A stretch of DNA of 64,000 nucleotides from Cinnamomum chago (taxonomy: Eukaryota; Streptophyta; Magnoliopsida; Laurales; Lauraceae): contig CP142453.1 in assembly GCA_038049695.1 (NCBI GenBank), forward strand, positions 109,963,501-110,027,500, read 5' to 3'. Position 1 is the first letter of the stretch; every line of letters starts with the position of its first letter. The position numbers and the translations under genes were made by a program. Of this stretch, positions 1-9,510 are shown in pieces. The notes beneath the pieces are model-generated. The model was not told where the DNA came from. It saw only the letters and a list, made by a program, of their open reading frames with translations, and did not search any database.

Positions 1-61
1 CCGTGCAGAATAATTTTGCACCGCATATATAAACCGTGCAAAATTAATAAATGAGTGTGCA
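1..61. repeat. 33-bp periodic GTGCA/TGCAC dyad array, block 1 (partial)
   Basis: The visible motifs are GTGCA at 3, TGCAC at 17 and GTGCA at 36, which gives the same 14/19-bp alternating spacing as the two longer blocks downstream. After that the pattern degenerates (GTGCA at 57). The block lies in what appears to be an intron just upstream of the transposase exon and continues off the left edge. Confidence 0.7.
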
Positions 62-94
62 GTGCTAATCTATAAATTTGTGATATATTTGCAG

Positions 95-2515
95 GAGGTT
101 GAATCAACCGGTGCCAGTGAGTGCCTTTTGGATTTTACAAATGTCTTCACCACTGACATGATATTCAGAAGTCGAGAGGGCCTAATTCAATGGACAAGGG
201 ATGTTGGAAAGAAACATGGCTTGGTAATTGTAATCAAGACTTCGGATGCTGGTGGAGATGGACGGAAGCCGAGAGTCGTTCTTTCTTGTGAGAGAAGTGG
301 TAGTTACAGGAGTCCATCGAAGGTATTCGAGAAGAGAAATCCTAAGAAGGCAACGGGAACGAAGAAGTGTAGTTGCCCTTTTAGTTTGAAGGGTCGAAAG
401 TTGGCAACTGACGACGATTGGATGTTAACAGTGGTTTGTGGGGTGCACAATCATCCAAACGCACAGCATCTAGAGGGGCACTCGTTTGCCGGGAGGCTTT
501 CTGTGGAAGAAATCAACATTTTGTTTGATATGTCTAAGAGTTTAGTGAAACCGAGGAACATCCTTCGAACATTGAAGGAAATGGATGTGCACAACACCAC
601 TACAATTAAGAGTATCTACAATGCTCGCCAGAAGTTTAGGGTGACAGAGATGGCCGATCGATCACAAATACAGCAACTCATGAGGCATTTGGAAGAGAAC
701 AACTACATTGAGTATCACACTAGCAACGATGATACAGATGTTATCATGAACCTATTCTGGGCACATCCATCATCTATTCAGTTATTACGTGCATTTCCAG
801 AAGTTTTGATAATGGATTCCACATACAAGACTAATAGATATCGACTTCCCTTGCTTGAGATTGTTGGTGTCACATCTACTCAATTGACGTTCTCCGTTGC
901 TTTTGTGTACCTTGAATCAGAGAGGGAGGCCAATTATAGATGGGCTTTGGAGAGGCTTAAGGAATTAATGGATGGATGCATCACGACCCGTGTAATTGTC
1001 ACAGACAAAGAGTTAGCGCTGATGAATGCAATAAATGTTATTTTTCCGAATGCAGCAAACTTATTATGCAGGTGGCATATTTCTAGGAACATCTTGGCAA
1101 ATTGTAAGAAGTGTTTTGAGACCAATGACAGATGGGTTGCATTTATCTCTTGTTGGAACACGTTGGTAGTCTCTCCAACTGAAAGCGACTACACGCAAAT
1201 GCTAAGTGCTTTGGAACGGAATTACTGCGGGTATCCACATGCTGTTGATTATGTGAAGACCTCATGGTTGAATAAGCATAAGGAGCAATTTGTGGCTGCA
1301 TGGACGGATCGGCATATGCACTTTGGGAACGTCACTACTAACAGAGCTGAGAGTGCACATGCAAAATTAAAGAGACACCTAGGCACATCGAGCTGTAGCT
1401 TTGATTTGTCTTGGCAGGTTATACATGCCTTACTAGAGTTGCTTTTTACAGAAATAAAGGCTTCTTTTGAAAAGAGTTTGAACACCGTGCAACATAAGTT
1501 CAAACCGGCACTGTTTCGTGAATTGAGAGGATTTCTATCAAGGAATGCTTTGGATATAGTGTTAAATGAGTCGTTAAGGGCTAGTCATATTGGTCCAGAT
1601 ACTACGTCATGTGGGTGCGTAATCCGACGGACTCATGGTTTGCCATGTGCACATGAAATTGTTGAGTACATAAGGGAAGGTTCTCATATACCACTGAGTA
1701 GTGTCCACCACTATTGGCGGAAGCTCAATTTAGAAGCCACTATGGTGAACGAAGCCTTTGAGTTGACCACAACTTCAGAGTTCGAGTTGATCACTAAGAG
1801 ATTTCAAAGTAGTGATCAGAAGGGTAAAATACAAATTTTAAGAAAACTTAGAGAACTCGGTTGTCCTTCATCTACTTCTCTTATCGAACCAGACATAAAA
1901 TTGAATACCCGCGGTCGGTCATCATCAAAAAGAAAGAAGTTGGATAGATCTACGCGTCGGGAACCATCTAATTTTGAATACGCACTGTCGATAAAAGATA
2001 GCGTTCCAGCTAGATTAAGCAATACAGTTGCAACGAAGAATAAGGAGAAAATGACTGTCCGTCGCACTCGGTCATGTACGTTTCTGCATTTGCTTCCTCA
2101 GTCTTTGGGCCCCTATATCCACACTATTAAGGATGTTGCAGCTGATGGTAACTGTGGATTCAGAGCGATAGCTGGTCTCTTAGGCCTGGGCGAGGATAAA
2201 TGGATGCAGGTTAGAATGGATTTGAGCAATGAATTGCAGAGGCATCAAAATTATTATGCACTGGTCTATGGAGGAGAGGACAGGGTTGGGGAGCTGTATT
2301 ACGCATTGTGTTACTTTGAAAGCAATCCTTCATTTGATCGATGGATGACAATGCCGGACATGGGTCACTTAATATATTCATATTATAACGTTGTATTGGT
2401 CCTTCTTTCACTGCAGCAGTGCCTTACTTTCCTGCCTTTGAGATCATCCCCGATTCCATCAAGTTCTCACAAAGTGCTCGCGGTTGGTTTCGTCAATGGA
2501 AACCATTTTGTTTAG
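95..2515 (+). CDS. FAR1-like MULE transposase fused to an OTU cysteine protease (large exon)
   Basis: Open from 62, but TTTGCAG at 88-94 looks like a splice acceptor, so the coding exon probably starts at 95 with earlier exons off the window. Residues are counted from position 62. Residues 40-140 form a FAR1/WRKY-GCM1-type zinc-binding region with paired cysteines and a closing HNH. The MULE transposase core follows, with acidic residues fitting a DDE triad at D252 (MDSTYK), D315 (TDKELA) and E430 (NRAESAH). A SWIM-type zinc motif (CGC...CAH) starts at C517. The C-terminus is an OTU-type protease with DGNC (D695, C698) and a catalytic-like H815 (NGNHFV). An in-frame TAG at 2513-2515 ends the frame three codons after the catalytic His codon; the same frame then stays open to TGA at 2687-2689 with conserved-looking sequence. 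The role would be transposition; the OTU part is predicted to be a deubiquitinase-like protease. Confidence 0.85.
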   Translation, partial: EVESTGASECLLDFTNVFTTDMIFRSREGLIQWTRDVGKKHGLVIVIKTSDAGGDGRKPRVVLSCERSGSYRSPSKVFEKRNPKKATGTKKCSCPFSLKGRKLATDDDWMLTVVCGVHNHPNAQHLEGHSFAGRLSVEEINILFDMSKSLVKPRNILRTLKEMDVHNTTTIKSIYNARQKFRVTEMADRSQIQQLMRHLEENNYIEYHTSNDDTDVIMNLFWAHPSSIQLLRAFPEVLIMDSTYKTNRYRLPLLEIVGVTSTQLTFSVAFVYLESEREANYRWALERLKELMDGCITTRVIVTDKELALMNAINVIFPNAANLLCRWHISRNILANCKKCFETNDRWVAFISCWNTLVVSPTESDYTQMLSALERNYCGYPHAVDYVKTSWLNKHKEQFVAAWTDRHMHFGNVTTNRAESAHAKLKRHLGTSSCSFDLSWQVIHALLELLFTEIKASFEKSLNTVQHKFKPALFRELRGFLSRNALDIVLNESLRASHIGPDTTSCGCVIRRTHGLPCAHEIVEYIREGSHIPLSSVHHYWRKLNLEATMVNEAFELTTTSEFELITKRFQSSDQKGKIQILRKLRELGCPSSTSLIEPDIKLNTRGRSSSKRKKLDRSTRREPSNFEYALSIKDSVPARLSNTVATKNKEKMTVRRTRSCTFLHLLPQSLGPYIHTIKDVAADGNCGFRAIAGLLGLGEDKWMQVRMDLSNELQRHQNYYALVYGGEDRVGELYYALCYFESNPSFDRWMTMPDMGHLIYSYYNVVLVLLSLQQCLTFLPLRSSPIPSSSHKVLAVGFVNGNHFV

Positions 2516-2835
2516 GTCTTCATGAAACCCGAATCACCCATGCCTCCCATTGCTACAAATTGGCATAGACACCACCATCCTGAAGCAGACGGATGGCAGC
2601 TCCCATATGCAAAGAGCATCGAGCAATTCAGAGAATTGATTGGAAACAGTGTCGCAACGCAGGAGTCGGTCAATCTTGACAGCGATTGATTATGTGTACT
2701 CTCCATTTGATGTAAAGAAACATATTAAATATTTTGTATTGGATGGCCAATGAATTCGATGAGGTCTTTATGTGTTTATATTGTGTATATTAATTCATTC
2801 ATAATATTCCAAAGAAGGTATTACTTTATTAACAA

Positions 2836-2996
2836 CTGCTCGGTTAAACTTGGCTGTGCAAATGTATTCTGCACGGCACATATGTTCCGTGCAAATGGAT
2901 AATGCACGGGATAAAGTTGCCGTGCATAAACTATTTGCACAGTAATAAAGTGTCGTGCATACAGTATTTACTCGGAACATGGTGGCCGTGCAGTGT
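2836..2996. repeat. 33-bp periodic GTGCA/TGCAC dyad array, block 2
   Basis: GTGCA occurs at 2856, 2889, 2922, 2955 and 2988, and TGCAC at 2870, 2903 and 2936. The spacing is exactly 14 then 19 bp, a strict 33-bp period, with one degenerate position near 2969. The flanking bases often extend the cores to CCGTGCA and TGCACGG, so neighbouring units can pair as short stems. The block opens with CTGCTCGG at 2836. It sits in the spacer between the 3' ends of the two convergent genes of the MULE. Confidence 0.85.
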
Positions 2997-3264
2997 GTTT
3001 TACCAATTATTCGGACGGAAACACATAACACACATATCCATATAAAAATACAAGTTCAAACATAAAAAAGTGTATCATCAAAACATCCATTAAAAAAATA
3101 GATACATCAAAAAATTAGGTGATCCATCCATACATATCCAAAAAACTTCTTACATCGCAAAAATGGATAAACCCATCCATACATCCATACATTAATTTCC
3201 CATCCATACAGACTTAACAAAATAATAAGACAAAAAAAAAAAAAAACAAAAAACCCTCATGCCA

Positions 3265-5586
3265 TCATGTATCTGTACGTCGTCGGTACGTCACCGGCAA
3301 GCCATCCAGGATCTCGAGGGTGGTTTGGAGTGCCCGGTAATAGAAATTTGCAGGCTGTTCCGTTCGTGCAGTCGCAGCGCGGAGATGGTCCCTCGCCCGA
3401 GTGATCTGTAAGAAACAATTAACTGTGTCAATACCTAAGATAAGTATAACAAATGGATGCATACTGTTTCGATAAAGTACAAACACTCACCACTCTTGGA
3501 GTCGGGTCAGCTATACCCTCATTAGGGTGATAGTGGGAATGACGTTGGGGGTTCTGTACTCGAGGGTGTGAAATCCTAAAAAACCACTCGAGGTAATCGG
3601 GTGAGCACTCCCATGCATGTTGCACTCGATGGCCGCGGTGCGCTAAGGACAATACATGATCCTCCCAAGTAACCCAGTACTGGTCTAGAAATCTGTAAGA
3701 GACCCTGTACTGTCCAGCAGTAGATCCCCGAGACGCACGAATGGGGGCGAGCGGTGCGGGTGGGATGGTCTGTACATATCCAAACTGTCGAAGAACCCTA
3801 TGTGGATGGTAGGGTTCAATGACATCTAGCGCTCTCAAGCAACCACAAAAGAAAGATATCTGATGGAATGGATGATGAGCCCTGACACCAGTATACGGAT
3901 CTCACTGGACCTGTGGCAAGTAAATGAAAGAACTCATTATTATAATAAAAATTTGTCCATTGAAAAAAAGTGCAACATTATACCAAGGACCCCATATGGG
4001 TGCTCACCTGACTCGGATGGAGGTCATCCAGCCTCTCACGCAACAGTTTTATGTTCTCCCTCGCAATCCCAGAATCCTGTCCAGCATTCCAGCGGCTCGC
4101 TTGAGGCATACCAGCGGTATATCCCCACTGGACAGGAGGACGGGTAAATGGGAAGTGCTCGTACACCCAAGACTGCAAAAGATACCAATTATTAATTATA
4201 CAATTTAAAGGATCAATTACGATGGAACATGTATATGTATATGTATTACCGCGAGCAGTGTCAAATATCCAGCAATCTGTCGCACGTCTGCCCTCGTGGC
4301 GGTCCCCAATTGGCGATAAAGATATGCAAGTGCGGCAGCCCCCCATGCATAGCGACGGACCCGTGGCAAGTCCATAAGTAAATGTAGGTAGGCAATGGGG
4401 ACTCGAGTGGCTGACTTATTGGCGAAGAGTGTGCAGCCTAACAAATACAGAAGATAGCCTCTAGCTGCACACTCTACCTGCTCAACAGACGACGCAGGAC
4501 TCACCTCGCCGCACACCCGTTTGATCCAGGCCATCCTCACTACCCCACCACGCGCTACTCTCAACTCAGCTGACGCAGATGCCCTATCCACGCCCAGTCC
4601 ACGCTCAAGTAAATCTACTTGATCAGTAAATCCCATACTAGTCGATGCCTGGACAGGCAGTCCCGTTACTGGGATGCCGAGGAGAGTACCCACATCATCT
4701 AGGGTGATCGTCATCTCACCAAATGGCATGTGGAAGGTATTTGTCTCGGGCTGCCACCTCTCTACAAAGCTGGATACCAGAGGGCTGGAGATATATCGGT
4801 AAGAAAGACGCTTCAAACCTGCCAATCCAGACTCCTCTATAATAGCATGAAACCGAGGAACATGGATATCGGCCCCATCCCCGGGCAAAGGTATGTACCA
4901 ATCCTTCAGCCCTCGCCAATGATTGATACATTTGAGTGCCTCACGTTCCTGCACATTACAAGTATAAATCTTCATTAATATCTGTTATTATAGACTTCAA
5001 CACATCTTATTTGAAAAACGATTAATTAAAACATTAAAAAAGGCAATTGTACCTCCCCGTCCCATATGGACAAGGCTACGTGTGTCCTAAAACTCATAAG
5101 GACAGATAGGTCGGCCGGACCACCGGGGATAGGACCCTCCCTTGCCGCCGCAGCAGGAGGACTGGATGGCTGTCCCTCCTCGAAATGGGAATCATCCTCC
5201 CCTGGTGCCCCTGCAGGGAGACTGGACGGCTGTGCCTCCTCCTTAGAGGAATCATCCTCTGAAGAACTGTCACCATGCTCTTCTCCTGGTGCCGATGCAC
5301 GGGGACTGGACGGCTGTGCCTCCTCCTCTGAGGAATCATCCTCTGATGAACTGTCAACATGCTCCTCAACCTGCTCCGGGAGTGGATCCTGTTGCACTTT
5401 TTGTCTTCGTTCAGACGCCGTTGGCCGTTGACGGCCGGCGGTCGAAGAACTCGCATGCACACCTCGGGAACGCGGTCTTGAGACACCAATCTTCGTCCGA
5501 ACTCTCGATGGCTCGCTAGAAGAACTGGCCCGTCCCCTTGTCATCTGTGAGCTGGCACCAATACAGCGAGCTGGTCTTCTCGGCAT
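3265..5586 (-). pseudogene. Plant mobile domain (PMD / MAIN-like) gene with one premature stop
   Basis: Five coding exons on the - strand, all in phase 0: 5586-5053 (starts MPRRPARC), 4948-4250, 4172-4008, 3910-3491 and 3405-3265 (TGA stop), about 652 codons. Each intron has GT and AG ends. Exon 1 encodes an acidic, Ser-rich, internally repeated region (SSSEDDSSEEEAQPSS repeated imperfectly). Exons 2-3 encode the PMD core, recognised by FVERWQPETNTFHMPFGEMT, a MAWIK segment, the YLLYLLGCTLFANKS region and YAWGAAALAYLYRQL. PMD proteins include MAIN and MAIL1, which act in silencing and genome stability; many PMD copies ride in transposons. In exon 4 the third codon is TGA (3904-3902 on the - strand), where the family usually has Trp before DPY, so this copy is probably inactive unless edited or alternatively spliced. 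The gene converges on the transposase gene within the same MULE. Confidence 0.85.
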
Positions 5587-5643
5587 TTCTTCCAATCTGT
5601 TAAAAATGAAAACCAATAAAAGAGATTATCATATTTTGTTGTA

Positions 5644-5834
5644 CTGCTCGGTTTAAATAGACAGTGCAACATTGTTCTGCACGGCGAAATGGTACCGTGC
5701 AAATTCTGTTTGCACGGCTCAATGTAACCGTGCAAAATCTGTTTGCACTGTAATATGAATCCGTGCATATATATTCTGCACGGTTTACACTTACCGTGCA
5801 TAAAATCCCTGCACGTCTCTGGACTGCCGAGCAG
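5644..5834. repeat. 33-bp periodic GTGCA/TGCAC dyad array, block 3
   Basis: Alternating cores start at 5664, 5678, 5697, 5711, 5730, 5745, 5763, 5777, 5796 and 5810, giving 14/19-bp steps (two drift by one base) and thus about five 33-bp units. The array is bounded by an outer inverted pair, CTGCTCGG at 5644-5651 and CCGAGCAG at 5827-5834. It lies immediately upstream of the start of the PMD gene, so it could be in its promoter or 5' leader. Confidence 0.85.
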
Positions 5835-6326
5835 ATCGCGAACAACTATTCATGTTTTCAAAAATGGAAAACATTGGAGTTCGAAACTATTCATGTTTTC
5901 ATTACGGACTTCTTCCCTATTTGTTGCAGAGGTCTCACAACTATACTCTCTAATGCATAAATTACAACCTAAACAAATTTGTGAAAATTATAAACCTATG
6001 AAGAAGAAGAAGAAGAAGGGCTCTCACCTGTTTGAGTGTCCCTGCTGATGAAGAAGACGAAGAAGAAGGAACGCAGCTCACCAACCGTCCACGAGGGTGT
6101 GAGAGATCTGAAGTGGAGAACGTCGACGACTCCGAAATGGCCAGAAATTTGAAAACTCTGAACGAGGGAATGTATTCAGGCAATGGAACGAATGGTGAGC
6201 TTGGATGGGCAGTTTGGGGATTATGGTGGGTGAGCTGAGTAAAATCAAGCCAAAATTAGAATGGTTGTGGTGAGTTCAGCAAGTGGGTGTATTCAGGAGT
6301 CTTAGTGGGTGCATATAGAATTTCCC
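5835..6326. other. MULE right subterminal region and end
   Basis: No gene is recognised here. It contains a GAAGAA-rich stretch near 6000-6070 and a GGTGAG/GGGTG-rich stretch from about 6190 that runs to the proposed terminus at 6326. MULE terminal inverted repeats are commonly 100-500 bp long, so this stretch would be the right terminal repeat plus the upstream region of the PMD gene. The partner repeat is outside the window, so its length cannot be measured. Confidence 0.45.
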
Positions 6327-6459
6327 TTAAGAATAACACAAACCCAAACCCAAATCCATATTAAAAAAAAATGAACAGGAAGAAAAAAAAAAAAAAACCA
6401 CCCCCAGAAACCCCATCACCCAGAAAACATGAAAAAGAACAGAAAGGCAAGATCTTTAC

Positions 6460-6585
6460 CTGCACATAGCAACTAGTACTAGAAGGATTGAGTTTCCTGG
6501 TTTTCAACTGAAGGGTCTTGGGCTTGCTGTTATCTGTCCCTTCTGCCCTTCTCTTGTTGAACTCAATGCTCTCTTTCCCTTCCAT
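6460..6585 (-). CDS. First coding exon of a long-form tRNase Z (TRZ3/TRZ4-like), remainder outside window
   Basis: The exon starts at ATG (6585-6583), encodes 42 residues and ends at CAG followed by a good donor, gtaaag. The peptide contains FNKRRAEG and then a Lys-rich KTRKLNP...CYVQ stretch. This matches my memory of the segment just before the ILGTGMDT block of plant long tRNase Z enzymes, which remove 3' trailers from pre-tRNAs in nucleus, mitochondria or plastids. An in-frame TGA lies upstream at 6654-6652, so no N-terminal organelle-targeting extension is attached in this exon. The next exon is not found down to position 1; the MULE occupies that space. Either the gene has a MULE in intron 1, or this is an orphaned gene fragment. 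Identification rests on a short peptide. Confidence 0.6.
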
Positions 6586-7914
6586 CTCTGCAGGTTTTTC
6601 TCTGAGAATGCTAATGCTTCTCCTCCTCTGAGGAAGAGGAGCCCTTTTCTCTCAATGAGCAGAAGCTGAATATGCTCTGATGAAAGAGTGGAGTTTAAAA
6701 CGGGTTTCTTGAAGTGCAGAGAAGAAGAAGATTAGAAACTGGAAAGAGAGGAGAAGATGGGTATGTAGATAATAGGAGCAGTCAGACCCTCCCAGAAGGG
6801 TTTAAGCAAGAAAATAGTACTCGCCTACTCGGTCATAGATTGAATACTCCCTTTTCGCTGATAGTAGGCCTGGCCTGCTTTCGAATCACTTCGATCATCA
6901 TCTCAGTCATACAAGCCATCTCTCTCAGTCTTGACATTGTCGTGCATACAGCAGTCGGCGTCACTGTGCTCAGAGAAATGTTGATGCTCTCTGCTTCAAT
7001 GTGCTGACTCTACGGCACTACTGGTTACCTTTAACCTGTCATAAAACCCACATTCTATTTTGTTGCTGCATGCAGTTCACCTTTCAACCAAGGGTGCCTA
7101 GACCTAGGAGCCGGACGTGGCTCGTGCTGTCCAATTCTGTCTAAGTATATTGGAGGGGCCCATACGGAGCTGTCCAATCCCGACTCTAAATTAAATGTCA
7201 TATATTAGATCATGTGTGGTGCGCATTTGAGTCGGGTGAGGGCTTAGCACGAGCTTAAATACAAGTTAAACATTCTCTAATTATTTCTATACCGTCATCG
7301 GACATCGTGTGTGAATCAGACTTTAAACCCTCCTCATCTTTTCCGGACTTACGTCCAACAATGCAATACAATAAGCAACATGACGAAGTTATTTATTTCT
7401 TACCAGTGACTGAGTAGAAAATCAACAAAAATTAACTAAGTATCATATGTGGGTCAAATAATGTCCAAAAGAATTCGGCAAAATTCAACGTAAATCATTT
7501 TTCTTTTAATACGTCTAAAAGATCATTTAGGGCATTCCTATCATTGTATGAATCATCATTGCCAGTTTAAGTCCTAATTGAACCAATCCTGGGCATAAAA
7601 TAATGCTTCTATTGTATCCAGTTTCAAAGAAGTCCTATGTGGGTCGAGTGGAGTACTCATTTATTAAAATGAGGGAAACGTGCTTGCAGGTGGGTCGGGC
7701 CAATTATGTTCGTTTATCAACTCCGTTAACCTCTAAACTCCACCAATAGGTTTCTTTATTATAGCGTCATTTATATTGATAACAAAGTATGTCAATTTGC
7801 TCCATTCTTATATGGTATTGTCATCCCAAATTTTGTTTTTGCATATAACGGTCCAATGAGCTTTGGGTTGGACTTAGCCCGTGATCTCATTTCATTTTTG
7901 TGCAACCTCTTGCC
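6586..7914. other. Presumed 5' flank of the tRNase Z-like exon, then intergenic DNA
   Basis: On the - strand this stretch would hold the leader and promoter of the tRNase Z-like exon; the GA-rich stretch 6600-6760 fits a plant 5' leader. Beyond about 7000 I see only AT-rich intergenic DNA with no recognisable coding sequence or repeat ends. Confidence 0.4.
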
Positions 7915-9510
7915 TAGGGTGGCATACGGGTCCTATTGGGCTAAACGGGGCGGACCCGTTAATGAAACGGGATAGATGCACTTAACCCGCATCCGTCCCA
8001 TTTGTTAAATGGGCCAGAAATTCCTAATCTGCACTCGTTGTGGGTCAACCCAACCCGACCCACATTAACCCGCATAAACCATTATTCGATTATTTTAGTT
8101 TATTTTTGTAACATTCATTGTATTTTCTTCATATCCACAATCCTCCTAATAGAGGAGCACATAAAAATATTCTTAAGTAAATAGAGGGTCAACTTAAGGA
8201 AAAAAAAAGGAGATAAGGGATAATTTATACAATGAGTATAATATACATTTTTTTTAAAATAGTGACTATTGAAATAGAATGGCAAAACTAATAAAAATTA
8301 AATAAAATTCTCATAAAAATAAAAAATGGGGATTTTTATGAAAAAATTAAGCTTATACATTAATTAAATGGTTTTATAAAGAAAAACTATAAAATGATGA
8401 GTTAATTATTCATACATTTTTTTTTTAATGAAATCACTCCAATTGACGATATCGCCAACTATCATGGCAAAAAATAATATACTACTCTATCTTCTTCTAT
8501 CCAGTGATGGATAGGTTATGAGAATCATTGCATTTTTGTGTCCAAGTGATCTTCCTTAAGTAGTCTTGGCAATCTTCCTTACGTGTATGGGTTTCATGTT
8601 TAGTATTTTCACGTACTTGTCGCCTCCCTCACATGATTTTTGGGAGTTCAAGTTTGGAGTGCAAGGTGTTCGGTGAAATGCTTAAATGAGGGGTTTCTCT
8701 GGAAATGAGATTGGAGGGGATGAATTTGGGTATGCTTTTATGGACATTAAGAGTTTGGAGCCATTTGTCTGAAAATTTTGTAGGTTTTGATATTTGTGAG
8801 GAACATGTAGAGAGCCATTGGGAAATCTTTGCACAAGTGAATGTGAGGTTCTCACCTAAATATTGTATTACTTATGTGGAGTTTTAGATCCCAATAGTGC
8901 CTTTTGTTTCCTTAATCTATAATTTTTGAACCAATTTTAAAAATGGATTTGATAGTGGACGGATTGAACAGACTTCATTATGTGATCTGTGAAAGACTTG
9001 CCAAACCCTTCTTTTTTTATGCATTCATCGCCTCTTTTCGATTTTCCTTCATTTATTTAAAATGGATATTCATCTTCCGCCAAATTTCAGTATCATCCCC
9101 TCCAAACCTAAGACATTTAGGTATGGAAACCATCAACTAAGAAGAAAAGTTGCATGAGGTTGATGATATCGTCAACTTGGGTAATTTCGTCAAAAAACAT
9201 GTACGAACAATTATTTTGTCAATTTATGATTTTTCTTCATAAAACCTTTTTAATTATAGTTTAAGCTTAATTCTTCGTAAGAATTTTAATAAAATATGAC
9301 ATAAAAAAAAACTCCATAGAATTAAGTATTGAGCATACAATTTTAGCTACACAAAAAAGACAAACAGGTCATGCGGGTTAAACGGGTCGACCCTAACCTG
9401 ACCTATTTAAATGTGGGTTAGGAAAGCTTGACTCGCAACCGACCCATATATTATGCGGGTCGGGTCGTGCTGGATAAATGGGTTGGGCTGGGTTTAAAAG
9501 AATCTCTAGG
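7915..9510. mobile_element. Long inverted-repeat (hAT-like) element with an interrupted centre
   Basis: The left end reads TAGGGTGGCATACGGGTCC, followed by CCCGTT/AACGGG-rich DNA. The right part (9360-9500) carries the complementary AACGGGTCG and GCGGGTCGGG motifs. Internal arms also pair: AATTAAGCTTATAC near 8347 matches the inverse of GTTTAAGCTTAATT near 9260, followed in both by ATGGTTTTAT-like runs. Starts such as TAGGG-GCA are common in plant hAT elements. The centre (about 8440-9190) is bracketed by ATTGACGATATCGCCAAC and GTTGATGATATCGTCAAC, so it may be a second nested insertion. The exact right end and target duplication were not resolved. Confidence 0.5.

Larger units (their letters stand above)
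1..6326. mobile_element. Mutator-like element (MULE) carrying transposase-OTU and PMD genes, left end outside window
   Basis: The region holds a FAR1/MULE-type transposase with an OTU protease domain on the + strand and a plant mobile domain gene on the - strand, arranged tail to tail. The right end is placed at 6326: read inward on the - strand, the sequence starts GGGAAATTCTATATGCACCC, which has the G-rich look of a MULE terminus, and flanking DNA of a different character begins at 6327. The other terminal repeat and target-site copy must lie left of position 1, so the end is inferred. If correct, the 9-bp target duplication should be TTAAGAATA (6327-6335). The element lies about 125 bp inside the presumed first intron of a tRNase Z-like gene. 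MULEs carrying captured protease or PMD genes are known in plants; this copy has a stop codon in each of its two genes. Confidence 0.7.

Noticed and set aside
62..94. GTG-initiated N-terminus of the transposase frame
   Set aside because: A plant gene would not start at GTG here; TTTGCAG at 88-94 is a better splice acceptor, so these codons are treated as intron.
5644..5834. CRISPR-like array
   Set aside because: The 33-bp period resembles a repeat-spacer pitch, but the units are alternating short palindromic halves with no conserved long repeat, and the DNA is plant nuclear.
8002..9140. Three 60-65-codon open frames in the inverted-repeat element
   Set aside because: They are short, AT-rich, and carry no recognised motif.
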